Shown here in pieces: positions 1-8,099 of a stretch of 64,000 nucleotides of DNA. A program made the translations under genes and the position numbers. Below the pieces are notes generated by a model, which saw only the letters and a program-made list of their open reading frames with translations, ran no database searches and was not told the origin of the DNA. This DNA is from Candidatus Merdivicinus intestinigallinarum. GTDB lineage: Bacteria; Bacillota; Clostridia; Oscillospirales; Ruminococcaceae. The stretch spans positions 1 to 64,000 of the forward strand of contig DVOW01000061.1 in the NCBI GenBank assembly GCA_018713335.1, in the 5' to 3' direction. Positions within the stretch are counted from its first letter, which is position 1; each line of letters opens with the position of its first letter.

Positions 1-32
1 TGTTTTCCCAGGTTTCTCGCCGCCGATCAACG

Positions 33-65
33 CGCACTCACGTTTTGTGGGTGCGTTTTGTTTTT
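33..65 (+). terminator. Rho-independent terminator of an upstream gene outside the window
   Basis: A 9-bp stem (33-41 pairing with 47-55, one G-T wobble) closes a GTTTT loop and is followed on the plus strand by TTTTGTTTTT. It would end a plus-strand transcript that enters from before base 1. The gene it serves is not in the window. Confidence 0.7.
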
Positions 66-103
66 GTCCCGCGAAGGGGCAGGGAGGATTTCGGAGAACA
101 AAA

Positions 104-137
104 GGCCCGAAGCGAAACACGCTCCGGGTCATTTTTG
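104..137. terminator. Bidirectional terminator at the end of the C-P lyase operon
   Basis: An 11-bp stem (104-114 with 120-130, two G-U wobbles) has an AAACA loop. T-rich sequence follows on the plus strand (ATTTTTG) and on the minus strand (TTTTGTT). It lies just beyond the stop of the last gene of the minus-strand phosphonate operon and probably ends it. Confidence 0.65.
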
Positions 138-186
138 TATACTGGCATATGTATCCAACGGTGTTGCGGCAGGATGATTTTTGCGG

Positions 187-822
187 TCATCTCAGATCAC
201 AAGATTCATCTGTTGTCGTGGAAGGCGCATATTTTTCCAAAAAAACAGGGATGCTGTAAAAATCTTCCAGACGTTCTTTTATGACGGCGTAATCCCATTC
301 CCACCAGCGTGTTGATTCCAGCCGGGCAATGGTGTCCGGGTCGAACCGCATTTTGATTTTTTTAGCCGGAACGCCGGCCACTACGGAATAAGGTTCCACA
401 TCGTGCGTGACAACGGCGCCGCTGCCCACAACAGCTCCGTTTCCGATTTTGATGCCGGGCATAACGGTGACTCCGTGACCCAGCCAGACATCGTGGCCTA
501 TGACGACCTTCCTTTCCCGGCGGGCCGCGAAAAATTCCTCGTCGTCCTCGCCGAACCCAAAGAGGCCCCTGCGGTATGTGAAATGGTGCTGCGCTACTCG
601 GGTATAGCTTGGGTGGTTGCCGGGGTTGATCCGGACAAAGGAAGCAATGGAGCAGAAATTCCCGATTTCCGCCGCGAAAATTTGGTTGTACCCGGCGCAG
701 TAGGAGAACTGCCCCATGGAAACACTTTCCAGCTCGCAATGGTCCTTAATTTCCGTATAAGCCCCTAAAACCGTATCGGTTAAAAGGACGTCCTTTCCAA
801 TTGTTGGTTCTATTCCCAACAT
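187..822 (-). CDS. Phosphonate-associated hexapeptide-repeat acetyltransferase
   Basis: This 211-residue protein has a left-handed beta-helix made of hexapeptide turns. It matches the xenobiotic/chloramphenicol-acetyltransferase-like branch often encoded at the end of phn operons. The core is a run of I/V-G-x-x-x turns at about residues 20-60 and 105-160, with H-D-V-W-L-G-H-G near residue 110, the usual catalytic-histidine region. Transfer of an acetyl group to an aminoalkylphosphonate is a family-level guess; the substrate is unknown. It is the last gene of the C-P lyase operon and its start overlaps the upstream PHP gene by 13 bases, which suggests translational coupling. Confidence 0.75.
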   Translation of the reverse strand: MLGIEPTIGKDVLLTDTVLGAYTEIKDHCELESVSMGQFSYCAGYNQIFAAEIGNFCSIASFVRINPGNHPSYTRVAQHHFTYRRGLFGFGEDDEEFFAARRERKVVIGHDVWLGHGVTVMPGIKIGNGAVVGSGAVVTHDVEPYSVVAGVPAKKIKMRFDPDTIARLESTRWWEWDYAVIKERLEDFYSIPVFLEKYAPSTTTDESCDLR

Positions 823-1616
823 ATCGCTTCCACCCCGCTTTCTTCCGCCAAATAATCCCCGATTTTCGGGGTGTCCGGCTCATATTTGCCGTGAAAATCA
901 CTGCCGCCGGTCAAAAACAAATGGAAACGCTCCGCGTATTCCCGGATCACCTCCCGGTCCATAGAGGTATGGGAGGGATGGTGGAGCTCCAGACCGTTTA
1001 AGCCGCAGTCCACAAGGGACGGGATCAGGGAGAAATTTTTCTGCTGGCCGCTGTGGGCCAAAACTGCCAGGCCGCCGGCTTCCCGGATGACCCGCACTGC
1101 CTCGAAGGGGTCCAGATAAGTGATATCGAAGGCGCAGATGCCCTTGTTTTTAAAAATCCTTTGGTAAAAGCTTCCGAACATATCCGGGGCCTGGCCGGTT
1201 TCAAAAAGATACTCCATAACATGCTGCTTGTAGAGATATTTGCCGTCCGCCTTGCACAGCTTGTCCGGATCGATTTGATAGCCGTTTTGCCGGAGGATTT
1301 CCACCTGCCGGAGCGTGTTTCGGTTCCGAGCCTCCAAAAGCGGGCGGACGAATTGCTCTACCATTGGGACATCCTGGATATGGTAGCCTAAAATATGGGC
1401 CTTTTGGCCGCTTTCATAGTCCATGGCGGAAATCTCAATGCCGCCGATGACCGGAACCGGCAAATCCTCCGGAATCTGGGACAAATGGGAAAGGGTGTCG
1501 TGATCCGTAACGGCAATGGCGTCCAATCCGTTTCGGGCCGCTTCCTCCGCCAGTTCCCGGATGGTAAAGCTGCCGTCAGACACCCGGGAATGGGTGTGCA
1601 GATCTGCTTTTTTCAT
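810..1616 (-). CDS. phnPP: PHP-domain phosphoesterase of the phn operon, PhnPP-type cyclic-phosphate hydrolase
   Basis: This 268-residue protein carries the PHP metal-site motifs: DLHTHS at residues 5-10, TDHD at 37-40, E61, AHSG at 187-190, LHHPSH at 211-216 and GSDFH at 238-242. A PHP enzyme in the same context in Eggerthella lenta (PhnPP) opens 5-phospho-ribosyl 1,2-cyclic phosphate, the C-P lyase product, and removes the phosphate to give ribose 5-phosphate. The operon has no phnP or phnN, so the same role is inferred here. The gene overlaps phnL by 4 bases and the acetyltransferase by 13. A generic nucleotide phosphoesterase is the alternative, but the context argues against it. Confidence 0.78.
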   Translation of the reverse strand: MKKADLHTHSRVSDGSFTIRELAEEAARNGLDAIAVTDHDTLSHLSQIPEDLPVPVIGGIEISAMDYESGQKAHILGYHIQDVPMVEQFVRPLLEARNRNTLRQVEILRQNGYQIDPDKLCKADGKYLYKQHVMEYLFETGQAPDMFGSFYQRIFKNKGICAFDITYLDPFEAVRVIREAGGLAVLAHSGQQKNFSLIPSLVDCGLNGLELHHPSHTSMDREVIREYAERFHLFLTGGSDFHGKYEPDTPKIGDYLAEESGVEAICWE

Positions 1617-2306
1617 GTGATGACCCCCTCCGAAATGTTAAATACCCGGTCGCAGAGGCCGTCCATAAATTCCAGGTCATGGAAAATCCCGATCATGCTG
1701 GTCCCTTGGCTTTTCAGTTTTACCAGCATATCCTTCACCAGCAGCTTGGTCTTGTTGTCCAAAGAAGCCGTAGGCTCGTCTAAAAGCATCAATCGGGGCT
1801 GCTTGACCATGGTGTGGGCCAGGTTCAGCCGCAGCCGTTCGCCGCCGGAGAAGGTGTTGGGGTAAATGTCCCAGAGGTTTTCCGGCAGCCGGAAATAGGT
1901 GAGCATCTCCTCGGACCGGCTTTTTGCGTCCTCGCCGGAAACGCCGGTTTCCAGCAGGGCGTTCATGACATGCTCCCTGGCGGTGGTCCGGGGCATGACG
2001 TTTAAAAACTGGGATACATAACCCAGCTCCTTTTTCCGCAGATAGAGGATTTCCCGTTCGGAGGCCTGGGTAAGGTCGATTTGCCCGAAAGCGGCGCTTT
2101 GATAATAAATATGTCCTTCCGAGGCCAGGTAGGTGCGGTGGATACACTTTAGGATGGTGGATTTTCCCGCGCCGGAAAGGCCCACGATCCCGATAAACTG
2201 GCCTTCTTCCAAGGAAAAGCTGATGTTTTGGCAGGAGTGGATTTCTTTTTGGGCGTTATGCAGGTAAAAATTTTTTCGCTACGTTTTCGATCTTTAATAT
2301 TTCCAT
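1613..2306 (-). CDS. phnL: PhnL, C-P lyase ABC-type subunit, broken by one base near the N-terminus
   Basis: PhnL is an ABC-type ATPase that works with PhnGHIM to join an alkylphosphonate to ribose from ATP. Walker A (GLSGAGKST), the signature FSGGERLRL and the Walker B segment LMLLDEPTASLD are present. The ATG at 2306 follows a GGAGG site just past the phnM stop, but its frame hits a stop after 16 codons. Removing one base from the A/T run at 2266-2276 restores an N-terminus with the family's F-Y-L-H motif, joined to the 199-residue ATPase reading on to 1613. Full length would be about 230 residues, normal for PhnL. Either the gene is mutated or the read is wrong at a homopolymer. Confidence 0.85.
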
Positions 2307-2308
2307 GA

Positions 2309-3481
2309 CTACCTCCGGTATTCCACGCGGGATGTGGTGCGGCCGTCCACCAGCACATGGGTAATGACCGGATAGCCGTCCAAAATCCCAATGACCAGCA
2401 GGTCCGCTTTTTTGCCGGGTTCAATGGAGCCGTAAGCCTCGCCCAGCCCCATGGCTTTGGCGGGGTTCAGGGTGGCCTTTTTGACCATTTCCGGCAAGGG
2501 GACGCCGTGCTTCAAATGCATGGCAAAGATGCTGTGAAGGATGGCCGGCGGATAATAATCAGAGCAGAGGATATCCGCGCATCCGGCCTGGATTGCCTCG
2601 GCCGCCGACATATTGCCGGAATGGGAGCCTCCCAGCAGGATATTGGGCGCCCCCACCACTGTTGCGAAGCCCAGGTCCCTTGCGTATTTTGCCGCCTCCA
2701 GGTTGATGGGGAATTCGCTGATGTCCACCCCGATTTCCCGGTTCATGTCCAGTTTTTCCAGGGTGTCGTCGTCGTGGGAGGCCACAGCCACCCCATTTTC
2801 ATGGGCAAACTGGCAAAGCTCCTTCAGCTGCTCAAAGGACAGGGTCTTTTTGTTCCGCTGCATTTCCAGCACCTTTTCAAAGCCCAGCTCCTCGATTTCA
2901 CGGCCGTGGTATTTGCGGATGGTTTTCTGGTAAATTTCCAGGTTCCGGTACTGCCCCTGCCCCGGCGAATGGTCCATGAAGGAGATTTCGTGGGCAAGCC
3001 CCTGGGCGATCATGGCTTTGGCAATGGCGTAAGCGTCCAAATTGTCGATCTCAATGCGGAGATGGAACCGGTGGTGAATCAAATGGTTCCGGTCATGGAT
3101 ATCCCGGATCAACGCCGCCATTTTTTCTACGTTTTCCCGGGTGCGGAGGGGGGATTTCCCAAACAGCTCGTCTTTCAGCAGGGAAAAGGAGTGATAAATG
3201 GTGGTGATTCCCAGATGGAGCAGCTCCCGTTCACATTCCTTCAGCGCCAGTTCAAAGTCAAACTGCGCGGTGGGCCGGGGCAGGATGAACTGCTCGATTT
3301 TATCGGAATGGACGTCGAAGAATCCGGGGGTGATGTAACGGCCGTGGGCGTCGATGACTTTGCCGGCCTCAGGCGGTATTTCCTCCGCAATAGAGTGGAT
3401 GCGGTCCCCGTCCAGGGCCAGGATTTTGCCGTCAAGAATGCGGTCGGGCAGGACGATCCGCCCGTTTTTGATTGCAATCAC
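2309..3481 (-). CDS. phnM: PhnM, alpha-D-ribose 1-methylphosphonate 5-triphosphate diphosphatase
   Basis: PhnM, 390 residues, is an amidohydrolase-superfamily enzyme. It removes diphosphate from ribose 1-alkylphosphonate 5-triphosphate before C-P bond cleavage. The N-terminal I-x-N-G-R-I strand, the metal motif FDVHSDKIE near residue 55, the HHRFHLRIEI segment and ASHDDD near residue 237 match the family. It is encoded between phnK (12 bases upstream) and phnL (ATG 2 bases after the stop), and its last codons include the GGAGG that serves phnL. Nothing looks damaged. Confidence 0.93.
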   Translation of the reverse strand: MIAIKNGRIVLPDRILDGKILALDGDRIHSIAEEIPPEAGKVIDAHGRYITPGFFDVHSDKIEQFILPRPTAQFDFELALKECERELLHLGITTIYHSFSLLKDELFGKSPLRTRENVEKMAALIRDIHDRNHLIHHRFHLRIEIDNLDAYAIAKAMIAQGLAHEISFMDHSPGQGQYRNLEIYQKTIRKYHGREIEELGFEKVLEMQRNKKTLSFEQLKELCQFAHENGVAVASHDDDTLEKLDMNREIGVDISEFPINLEAAKYARDLGFATVVGAPNILLGGSHSGNMSAAEAIQAGCADILCSDYYPPAILHSIFAMHLKHGVPLPEMVKKATLNPAKAMGLGEAYGSIEPGKKADLLVIGILDGYPVITHVLVDGRTTSRVEYRR

Positions 3482-3493
3482 AAAGGTTCCTCC

Positions 3494-4327
3494 TTACAGC
3501 AGGGAATGGACCAGCTGCTGGGTATATGCGTGCTGGGGATCTTCTAAGATTTGGTCCGTTAAGCCGCTTTCGATGATCTTCCCGTCCAGCATGACGATGG
3601 TGCGGTCAGCCAGCATCCGGATCACCGCCAAATCATGGGAAACCAGCAAAATGGAAATGCCGTATTTTGCCTTGATCTTGCGGATCAGATCCAGTACCCG
3701 GGCCTGTACAGACAAATCAAGGCCGGTAGTCACCTCGTCCAGCAGGAGCAGGGAAGGGTTGTTGGCCAGGGCTTTGGAGATCTGCACCCGCTGCTGCATC
3801 CCTCCGGAAAAGTTCTTGGGCGCTTCGCTCATGCGGGAGGTGAGGATTTCAACCGCCTGCAGCAGCTCTTTGGCCCGCTGGGTCATTTGGCCGGCGTTCC
3901 GGCTTCCGGCGGCAATGATTTTTTCTGCGATATTGGACGCTGCGGAATAATCCATCCGCAGCCCCCGGATGGGGTTTTGGTATACCATCCCCATCATGGT
4001 GTTCTTAATCTGGCGTTTCTCGGCGGCGCTGGCTTCCCAGATGCTCTGCCTGCCGTTTTTATACATTTGGAGATAGGCTGCTCCTTGGGTGGGGATCAAA
4101 TCGAAGTAAAGGCTCTGCATCAAGGTTGATTTCCCGGAGCCGCTTTCCCCCACAATGCCCAGGACTTCTCCCGGGAACACGTCTAAAGACAGATTGTTGG
4201 CCGCCCAAACGGAGCCGCAGTGGGGGCAGCGGTTTTTTTCCAGGCTTTCCTGGCAGCGGGGGCAGCCTTCCCCGTAGCGTACGGTTAAATTGCGGACGCT
4301 TAAAATAGGCTGTTCTTTCAGGTTCAT
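3494..4327 (-). CDS. phnK: PhnK, C-P lyase complex ABC-type ATPase with a four-cysteine insert
   Basis: This 277-residue ABC ATPase has Walker A GESGSGKST, signature FSGGMQQR and a dipeptide/nickel-importer-like C-terminus. PhnK binds the PhnGHIJ core at PhnJ and is needed for phosphonate use in vivo. The ATG at 4327 overlaps the phnJ stop as ATGA, and a longer reading from 4366 has no better support. Unlike E. coli PhnK, a C-x-x-C (CPRC) and a second C-x-x-C (CPHC) lie between the first beta strand and Walker A, resembling a zinc ribbon. I believe some Gram-positive PhnK proteins share this, but could not check. Confidence 0.92.
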   Translation of the reverse strand: MNLKEQPILSVRNLTVRYGEGCPRCQESLEKNRCPHCGSVWAANNLSLDVFPGEVLGIVGESGSGKSTLMQSLYFDLIPTQGAAYLQMYKNGRQSIWEASAAEKRQIKNTMMGMVYQNPIRGLRMDYSAASNIAEKIIAAGSRNAGQMTQRAKELLQAVEILTSRMSEAPKNFSGGMQQRVQISKALANNPSLLLLDEVTTGLDLSVQARVLDLIRKIKAKYGISILLVSHDLAVIRMLADRTIVMLDGKIIESGLTDQILEDPQHAYTQQLVHSLL

Positions 4328-5157
4328 CGGGAACGGACCTCCTTGCAGTAGGATGTATCGGAGCATTGATAATAGCGTTCGCCGGTGGCTGAATCAAAGA
4401 TTTCATCTAAGTAGGTATCCGTACTGCCGCACAGCCGGCACTTTTTGCCCGCGAAGCTTTCTTTTTCAAAGGGCACGTCGTCAAAGGCCAGGGAAACCAC
4501 CTTGGTATAGGGCGGGATGGCGTAGATTTTCTTTTCCCGTCCGGCGCCGAACAGGTAAAGGCACTGGGCTTGGTGGAGCTTGGGATTGTCGAATTTCGGG
4601 ATGGGGCTGGGGTTCATAATGTACCGGTCCTCAACGGCGCAGGGGTATTCGCTGCTGATGGTGACCTTCCCGTATTTCACCAGACTCTCATAAAGCTGGA
4701 GCCAGATGGGGGCATAGTCCATTTCAGCGTGCATCCGCTTGGTGACTTCCTCTTTGGGTTCCACAATCCGCAGGGGTTCCGGGATGGGGACCTGCAAAAC
4801 CAGGATCTGGTCATTCCGCATGGGGATTTCCGGGACCCGGTGCCGGGTTTGGATCAGGGTAGCGTCCTGGGTGCGGGTCGTGCAGGGGACGCCGGTGCAC
4901 ATTTTGACGAATTTTTTGATGTTGACGGCGTTGACGCTCTCATCGCTGCCCTGGTCGATGACCTTCAGCGTATCGGCGGGGCCGATGAGGGACAGGGTCA
5001 GCTGGATGCCGCCGGTTCCCCAGCCCCGGCCGATGGGCAGCTCCCGGGAGCCAAAGGGGACCTGGTAGCCGGGGATAGCTACCGCCTTTAAAATGCTGCG
5101 GCGGATCTCCCGTTTGGAGCCTTCGTCTAAAAAGGCGTAATTGTAATTGTCATTCAT
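4324..5157 (-). CDS. phnJ: PhnJ, radical SAM C-P lyase catalytic subunit
   Basis: PhnJ, 277 residues, cleaves the carbon-phosphorus bond of ribose 1-alkylphosphonate 5-phosphate using a 4Fe-4S cluster and S-adenosylmethionine, releasing the alkane and a ribose 1,2-cyclic phosphate. The C-terminal cysteines C240, C243, C265 and C271 keep the spacing of the E. coli cluster site. The IPGYQVPF motif with the glycine proposed to carry the radical is at residues 28-35. It overlaps phnI by 8 bases and phnK by 4. All catalytic residues I can recognise are intact, so the lyase core should be functional. Confidence 0.96.
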   Translation of the reverse strand: MNDNYNYAFLDEGSKREIRRSILKAVAIPGYQVPFGSRELPIGRGWGTGGIQLTLSLIGPADTLKVIDQGSDESVNAVNIKKFVKMCTGVPCTTRTQDATLIQTRHRVPEIPMRNDQILVLQVPIPEPLRIVEPKEEVTKRMHAEMDYAPIWLQLYESLVKYGKVTISSEYPCAVEDRYIMNPSPIPKFDNPKLHQAQCLYLFGAGREKKIYAIPPYTKVVSLAFDDVPFEKESFAGKKCRLCGSTDTYLDEIFDSATGERYYQCSDTSYCKEVRSR

Positions 5158-6214
5158 GATTTTCCCTCCGGGTTTTGCGGACCGCGTCCAGTTTCGACTG
5201 GAAGGTCACATAATGGGGCAGCTTCAGGTGGGAGATAAACCCGTTCATTTCCAGGCTGTCCCCGTGCATCAGGACAAATTCCTCGTCCTGGCTGGGATAA
5301 TCCCCGCCCTGGTCCAGCTCGTGGTCCAGCACAGCCATGGCGATGGCCTTGTTTTCATTGCGGCCGAAAATAATCCCGTAGCCGCAGGCCAGCTTCAGCT
5401 GGCTTTTGCTGTCGGACTCATTAAAAACTTCCGTTTCTGTCACTAAAATTTCACCGATCCACAGGCTTTCGGATCCGTCCTGCAAATAAGGCACCTCCAG
5501 CTCCAGGTACCCGGTGCGCAGCTCCCCGACTGTGGGGTGCACCTGCCCGAACCCCCGCAAAACAGAGTAAGCAAGGCCGGAAAGAAAGCCCATATCCGCC
5601 CGGGTCAGGGTTTGCAGGCGGGCGCTCCGGGAGGCGGGGAATTCCAAAAGATTCTGGGTCACGTCAAAGGGCGGCGTTTCGTCTAAAGGATAGCGGTCGA
5701 TCAGCCCCTCTTTTTTCAGCTCCTCCGAGACCCGTCCGCAGGGTTCCACCGGAACCGGCTCCTGGGCGTCGATTTCTGCCTGCATCCGGCGGCAAAGCCC
5801 GGCGGCGTCTTCCTCCGCCAGGGAAAAGTTCATCAGCCGGTGGGTGTAGTCGTAGGTTGCGCCTAAAATCTGCCCGCCCTGGATGTCCTTAAAGGCGGCG
5901 GAAATCCGGCGCACGATCCGCATATTGGCGGTGTCAGCCACCTTCGTGTCATAGCTGCGCTTTAAGGTGGAACGGTAGGCCCGCAGAAGGAACACCGCTT
6001 CCTCAGCGCTCCCTTCGCACTGCTTCAAAGCCAGGGCCGCGTAGCGGGGAGAATAAAGCCCCGCTTCGCTCATCACCCGGTCCACCAGAAGGGACAGCTT
6101 CGTTTCAATCGTTTCCAGTTCCAGATCCTTTTGGGAATTGCTCCGGTAATATTCCAGCAGCTTGATACTGGATTCAATGGCTTCCTCGCCGCCGGATACT
6201 GCGACATATGCCAT
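5150..6214 (-). CDS. phnI: PhnI, C-P lyase core subunit (nucleosidase/ribosyl-phosphonate synthesis)
   Basis: PhnI, 354 residues, is the largest subunit of the PhnGHIJ core. In the presence of PhnG, PhnH and PhnL it displaces adenine from ATP with the phosphonate. The MAYVAVSGGEEAI start, the EDAAGLCRRM segment and the region around the PYLQDGS and LGEILVTETEVFNESDS-like stretches fit the family and its usual length of about 350-370. It is spaced 3 bases from phnH and overlaps phnJ, as in most phn operons. Confidence 0.94.
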   Translation of the reverse strand: MAYVAVSGGEEAIESSIKLLEYYRSNSQKDLELETIETKLSLLVDRVMSEAGLYSPRYAALALKQCEGSAEEAVFLLRAYRSTLKRSYDTKVADTANMRIVRRISAAFKDIQGGQILGATYDYTHRLMNFSLAEEDAAGLCRRMQAEIDAQEPVPVEPCGRVSEELKKEGLIDRYPLDETPPFDVTQNLLEFPASRSARLQTLTRADMGFLSGLAYSVLRGFGQVHPTVGELRTGYLELEVPYLQDGSESLWIGEILVTETEVFNESDSKSQLKLACGYGIIFGRNENKAIAMAVLDHELDQGGDYPSQDEEFVLMHGDSLEMNGFISHLKLPHYVTFQSKLDAVRKTRRENHE

Positions 6215-6217
6215 GGC

Positions 6218-6790
6218 TTACCCCTCCTTTCTTACCAGCCGCGGGACACAGAAAAACGTCCCGTCAGGCTTGATCAGCACCAGGTCCACGCCCTGCGGGT
6301 ATTCATAATTCTGGGCGTCCCGCAGAGATAGGGCCCGGCGGGCCGTTTCAGAAACAAAGCATTCCAGGCTGTCCTTGATTCCGGGGCCGGAAAGGCGGAG
6401 CTTTTCGGTTTCCGGGCCGGTGTCCCGGATGAACAAGGTGGCCGACGCGTGGGGATTTTCCAGGGTCCCGCATTTCGCCTGGGAAAACGCCGCTTCCATT
6501 TGGGAAGGGTCTGTGATAAACAGGAAATCCGCTTCATTGGCGGGGAACTGGGGGGAATGGGTGTGCAGCCGGATCTGCTCCGGCAGCTCCTGGTCCCCCA
6601 AGCAGCAGAAGGAAACGCTGCTGTCGCAGAGGGTCATGGCTGCCGCCAGCATTTCGGGGCTTTTGCCGTAGAGCTTTCCGGCCGTTTCCCCCAGGGAGAG
6701 CTTCCGGCCGGGATTTGCCATCCCTTCCAGTATCAAGCGGAAGGCTTTTTGAGAATCATATACTTCGTGAAAGGTGTGCAGCTGCTTCAT
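6218..6790 (-). CDS. phnH: PhnH, C-P lyase core subunit
   Basis: PhnH, 190 residues, is a structural subunit of the PhnGHIJ complex with a fold related to PLP-dependent transferases but no cofactor. The N-terminal F-x-x-x-Y-D-S-Q-x-A-F-R-x-I-L-x-G-M-A-N-P-G block is characteristic and complete. Its start overlaps the phnG stop by 4 bases. Length is normal for the family. Confidence 0.93.
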   Translation of the reverse strand: MKQLHTFHEVYDSQKAFRLILEGMANPGRKLSLGETAGKLYGKSPEMLAAAMTLCDSSVSFCCLGDQELPEQIRLHTHSPQFPANEADFLFITDPSQMEAAFSQAKCGTLENPHASATLFIRDTGPETEKLRLSGPGIKDSLECFVSETARRALSLRDAQNYEYPQGVDLVLIKPDGTFFCVPRLVRKEG

Positions 6791-7212
6791 TGTGCGGCCT
6801 CCGAGTCCATGGACGTAAAGTTTACCATTGTTTTTAAAAAGAGGGCGTTTTCCTGCTCTGTCCGGCGGTTTTGCTCCGCTTCCAGCTGCTCCAGCACATC
6901 GAAGCGCGCAAAAACGCCCTTGTTGCAGGCGGCGTCGATGACCGCCATGTCCAGTGCCTTTTCATAGTCGTCGCCCAGGAGAACGGCCGTGCCCTTGGCG
7001 CCGTCCAAGTCCACAATGGCTTCGCTGACGATGACCTCCCCCAGGTAAAAAAGGCTTTCCTTTACAGGATCCCGCATTTTAATCATGACCAGGGATTTTT
7101 CCGGGGCCTTGACCACGGTAATTTCATGCTGCGTCTTGATTTCTCCCGCCAACTCCTGCACCTGCTGAGGGCTGGCCTTGGCCAGGATTTTCGATAACCG
7201 CCGTTTGTTCAT
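6787..7212 (-). CDS. phnG: PhnG, C-P lyase core subunit
   Basis: PhnG, 141 residues, is the small subunit that activates PhnI in the PhnGHIJ core. The ending L-G-D-D-Y-E-K-A-L-D-M-A-V-I-D-A region and the E-V-I-V-S-E-A block are typical. It follows the second permease gene by 17 bases, making it the first catalytic-core gene after the transporter genes in the same transcript. Confidence 0.92.
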   Translation of the reverse strand: MNKRRLSKILAKASPQQVQELAGEIKTQHEITVVKAPEKSLVMIKMRDPVKESLFYLGEVIVSEAIVDLDGAKGTAVLLGDDYEKALDMAVIDAACNKGVFARFDVLEQLEAEQNRRTEQENALFLKTMVNFTSMDSEAAQ

Positions 7213-7229
7213 GTTGTCGTTCCTCGATT

Positions 7230-8099
7230 CTATTTGACTTTTGCTTTGATTTTCGTGGAAACCGCCTCTAAGATGACCACCGCGATGACCACCACATAGG
7301 TGAGCAGGCCCATTTCGTGCAGGTCAAAGTAGAAGCTCCCCGCCATAAAAAGGTTGAAGCCGATGCCGCCGGCCCCGGCCGCCGCGCCCATGGCCACTGC
7401 GTTGGTGAAATTGATCTCGAACCGCATAAAGGTCCATGCCACCATGTAGGTGATCGTCGCCGGCACAATGGCCTGGAAAACGATTTGCCAGTAGCCCGCC
7501 CCGTTGGCTTTCAGCGCCTCGATGATGCCGGGGTCCATTTCCTCAATGGATTCGGCGTAGGCTTTGGTGAGATAAGCAAAGCTGTGGAAGGTCAAGCCCA
7601 CAACTGCCGCCACGCTCCCCAATCCGGCGGAAACGGCAAAAATCAGCACCCACAAAACTGTGGGGACCGCCCGCACGATGGCGACAATGCTTTTGACAAC
7701 GTTCACCGAAACCGGCCCGGCGATGTTCCGGGCGCAGAGAAGGGCGCAGAAAAAGGCCAGCACCGCCCCAAGGATGGTGGAAAGGGCCCCCAGGCAGAAG
7801 GTCACCAGCAGCTGCCAGAGTACGCCGGTGATGGTATCCCGGGACAGCTGCGGCTCCAAAAACACCGTCTTGATATTGTGCAGGGTGTCGGCTGCCGCCT
7901 TGGCGAAATCGATATTCTGGTAATCAAAGGTGGCAAAAGCCAGCGCCGCAAGCCCCAGCAGCACGATCACCAGCGCCTTTACCGCGTGGCGGCTTTTGTT
8001 TTTTGCCCCGATTTTGATTTTCCCGCTGCGGGAACGGCAGATCAGCTGTTCCAGCTCCAGGGGGACCGGGTTTTGTCGGAGGGCCGCGTCGTTGGTCAT
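7230..8099 (-). CDS. phnE: PhnE, phosphonate ABC transporter permease (second of the pair)
   Basis: This 289-residue inner-membrane permease has a cytoplasmic N-terminus of about 45 residues and six or so hydrophobic segments. The coupling loop reads E-A-L-K-A-N-G-A-G-Y-W-Q, the site that contacts the PhnC ATPase, followed by the GAGGIGF turn near the C-terminus. Two different PhnE proteins encoded side by side suggest a heterodimeric channel. The start at 8099 shares a base with the end of the upstream phnE. Confidence 0.92.
   Translation of the reverse strand: MTNDAALRQNPVPLELEQLICRSRSGKIKIGAKNKSRHAVKALVIVLLGLAALAFATFDYQNIDFAKAAADTLHNIKTVFLEPQLSRDTITGVLWQLLVTFCLGALSTILGAVLAFFCALLCARNIAGPVSVNVVKSIVAIVRAVPTVLWVLIFAVSAGLGSVAAVVGLTFHSFAYLTKAYAESIEEMDPGIIEALKANGAGYWQIVFQAIVPATITYMVAWTFMRFEINFTNAVAMGAAAGAGGIGFNLFMAGSFYFDLHEMGLLTYVVVIAVVILEAVSTKIKAKVK

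Noticed and set aside
2261-2280. Programmed ribosomal frameshift in phnL
   Set aside because: The shift needed is +1, the tract is not a standard slippery heptamer in the right frame, and PhnL is not known to use recoding. Mutation or read error is simpler.
2357-3547. A 396-codon open frame on the plus strand across phnM
   Set aside because: It is antisense to a well-conserved gene, has no ribosome site and encodes a low-complexity protein typical of GC-rich antisense frames.
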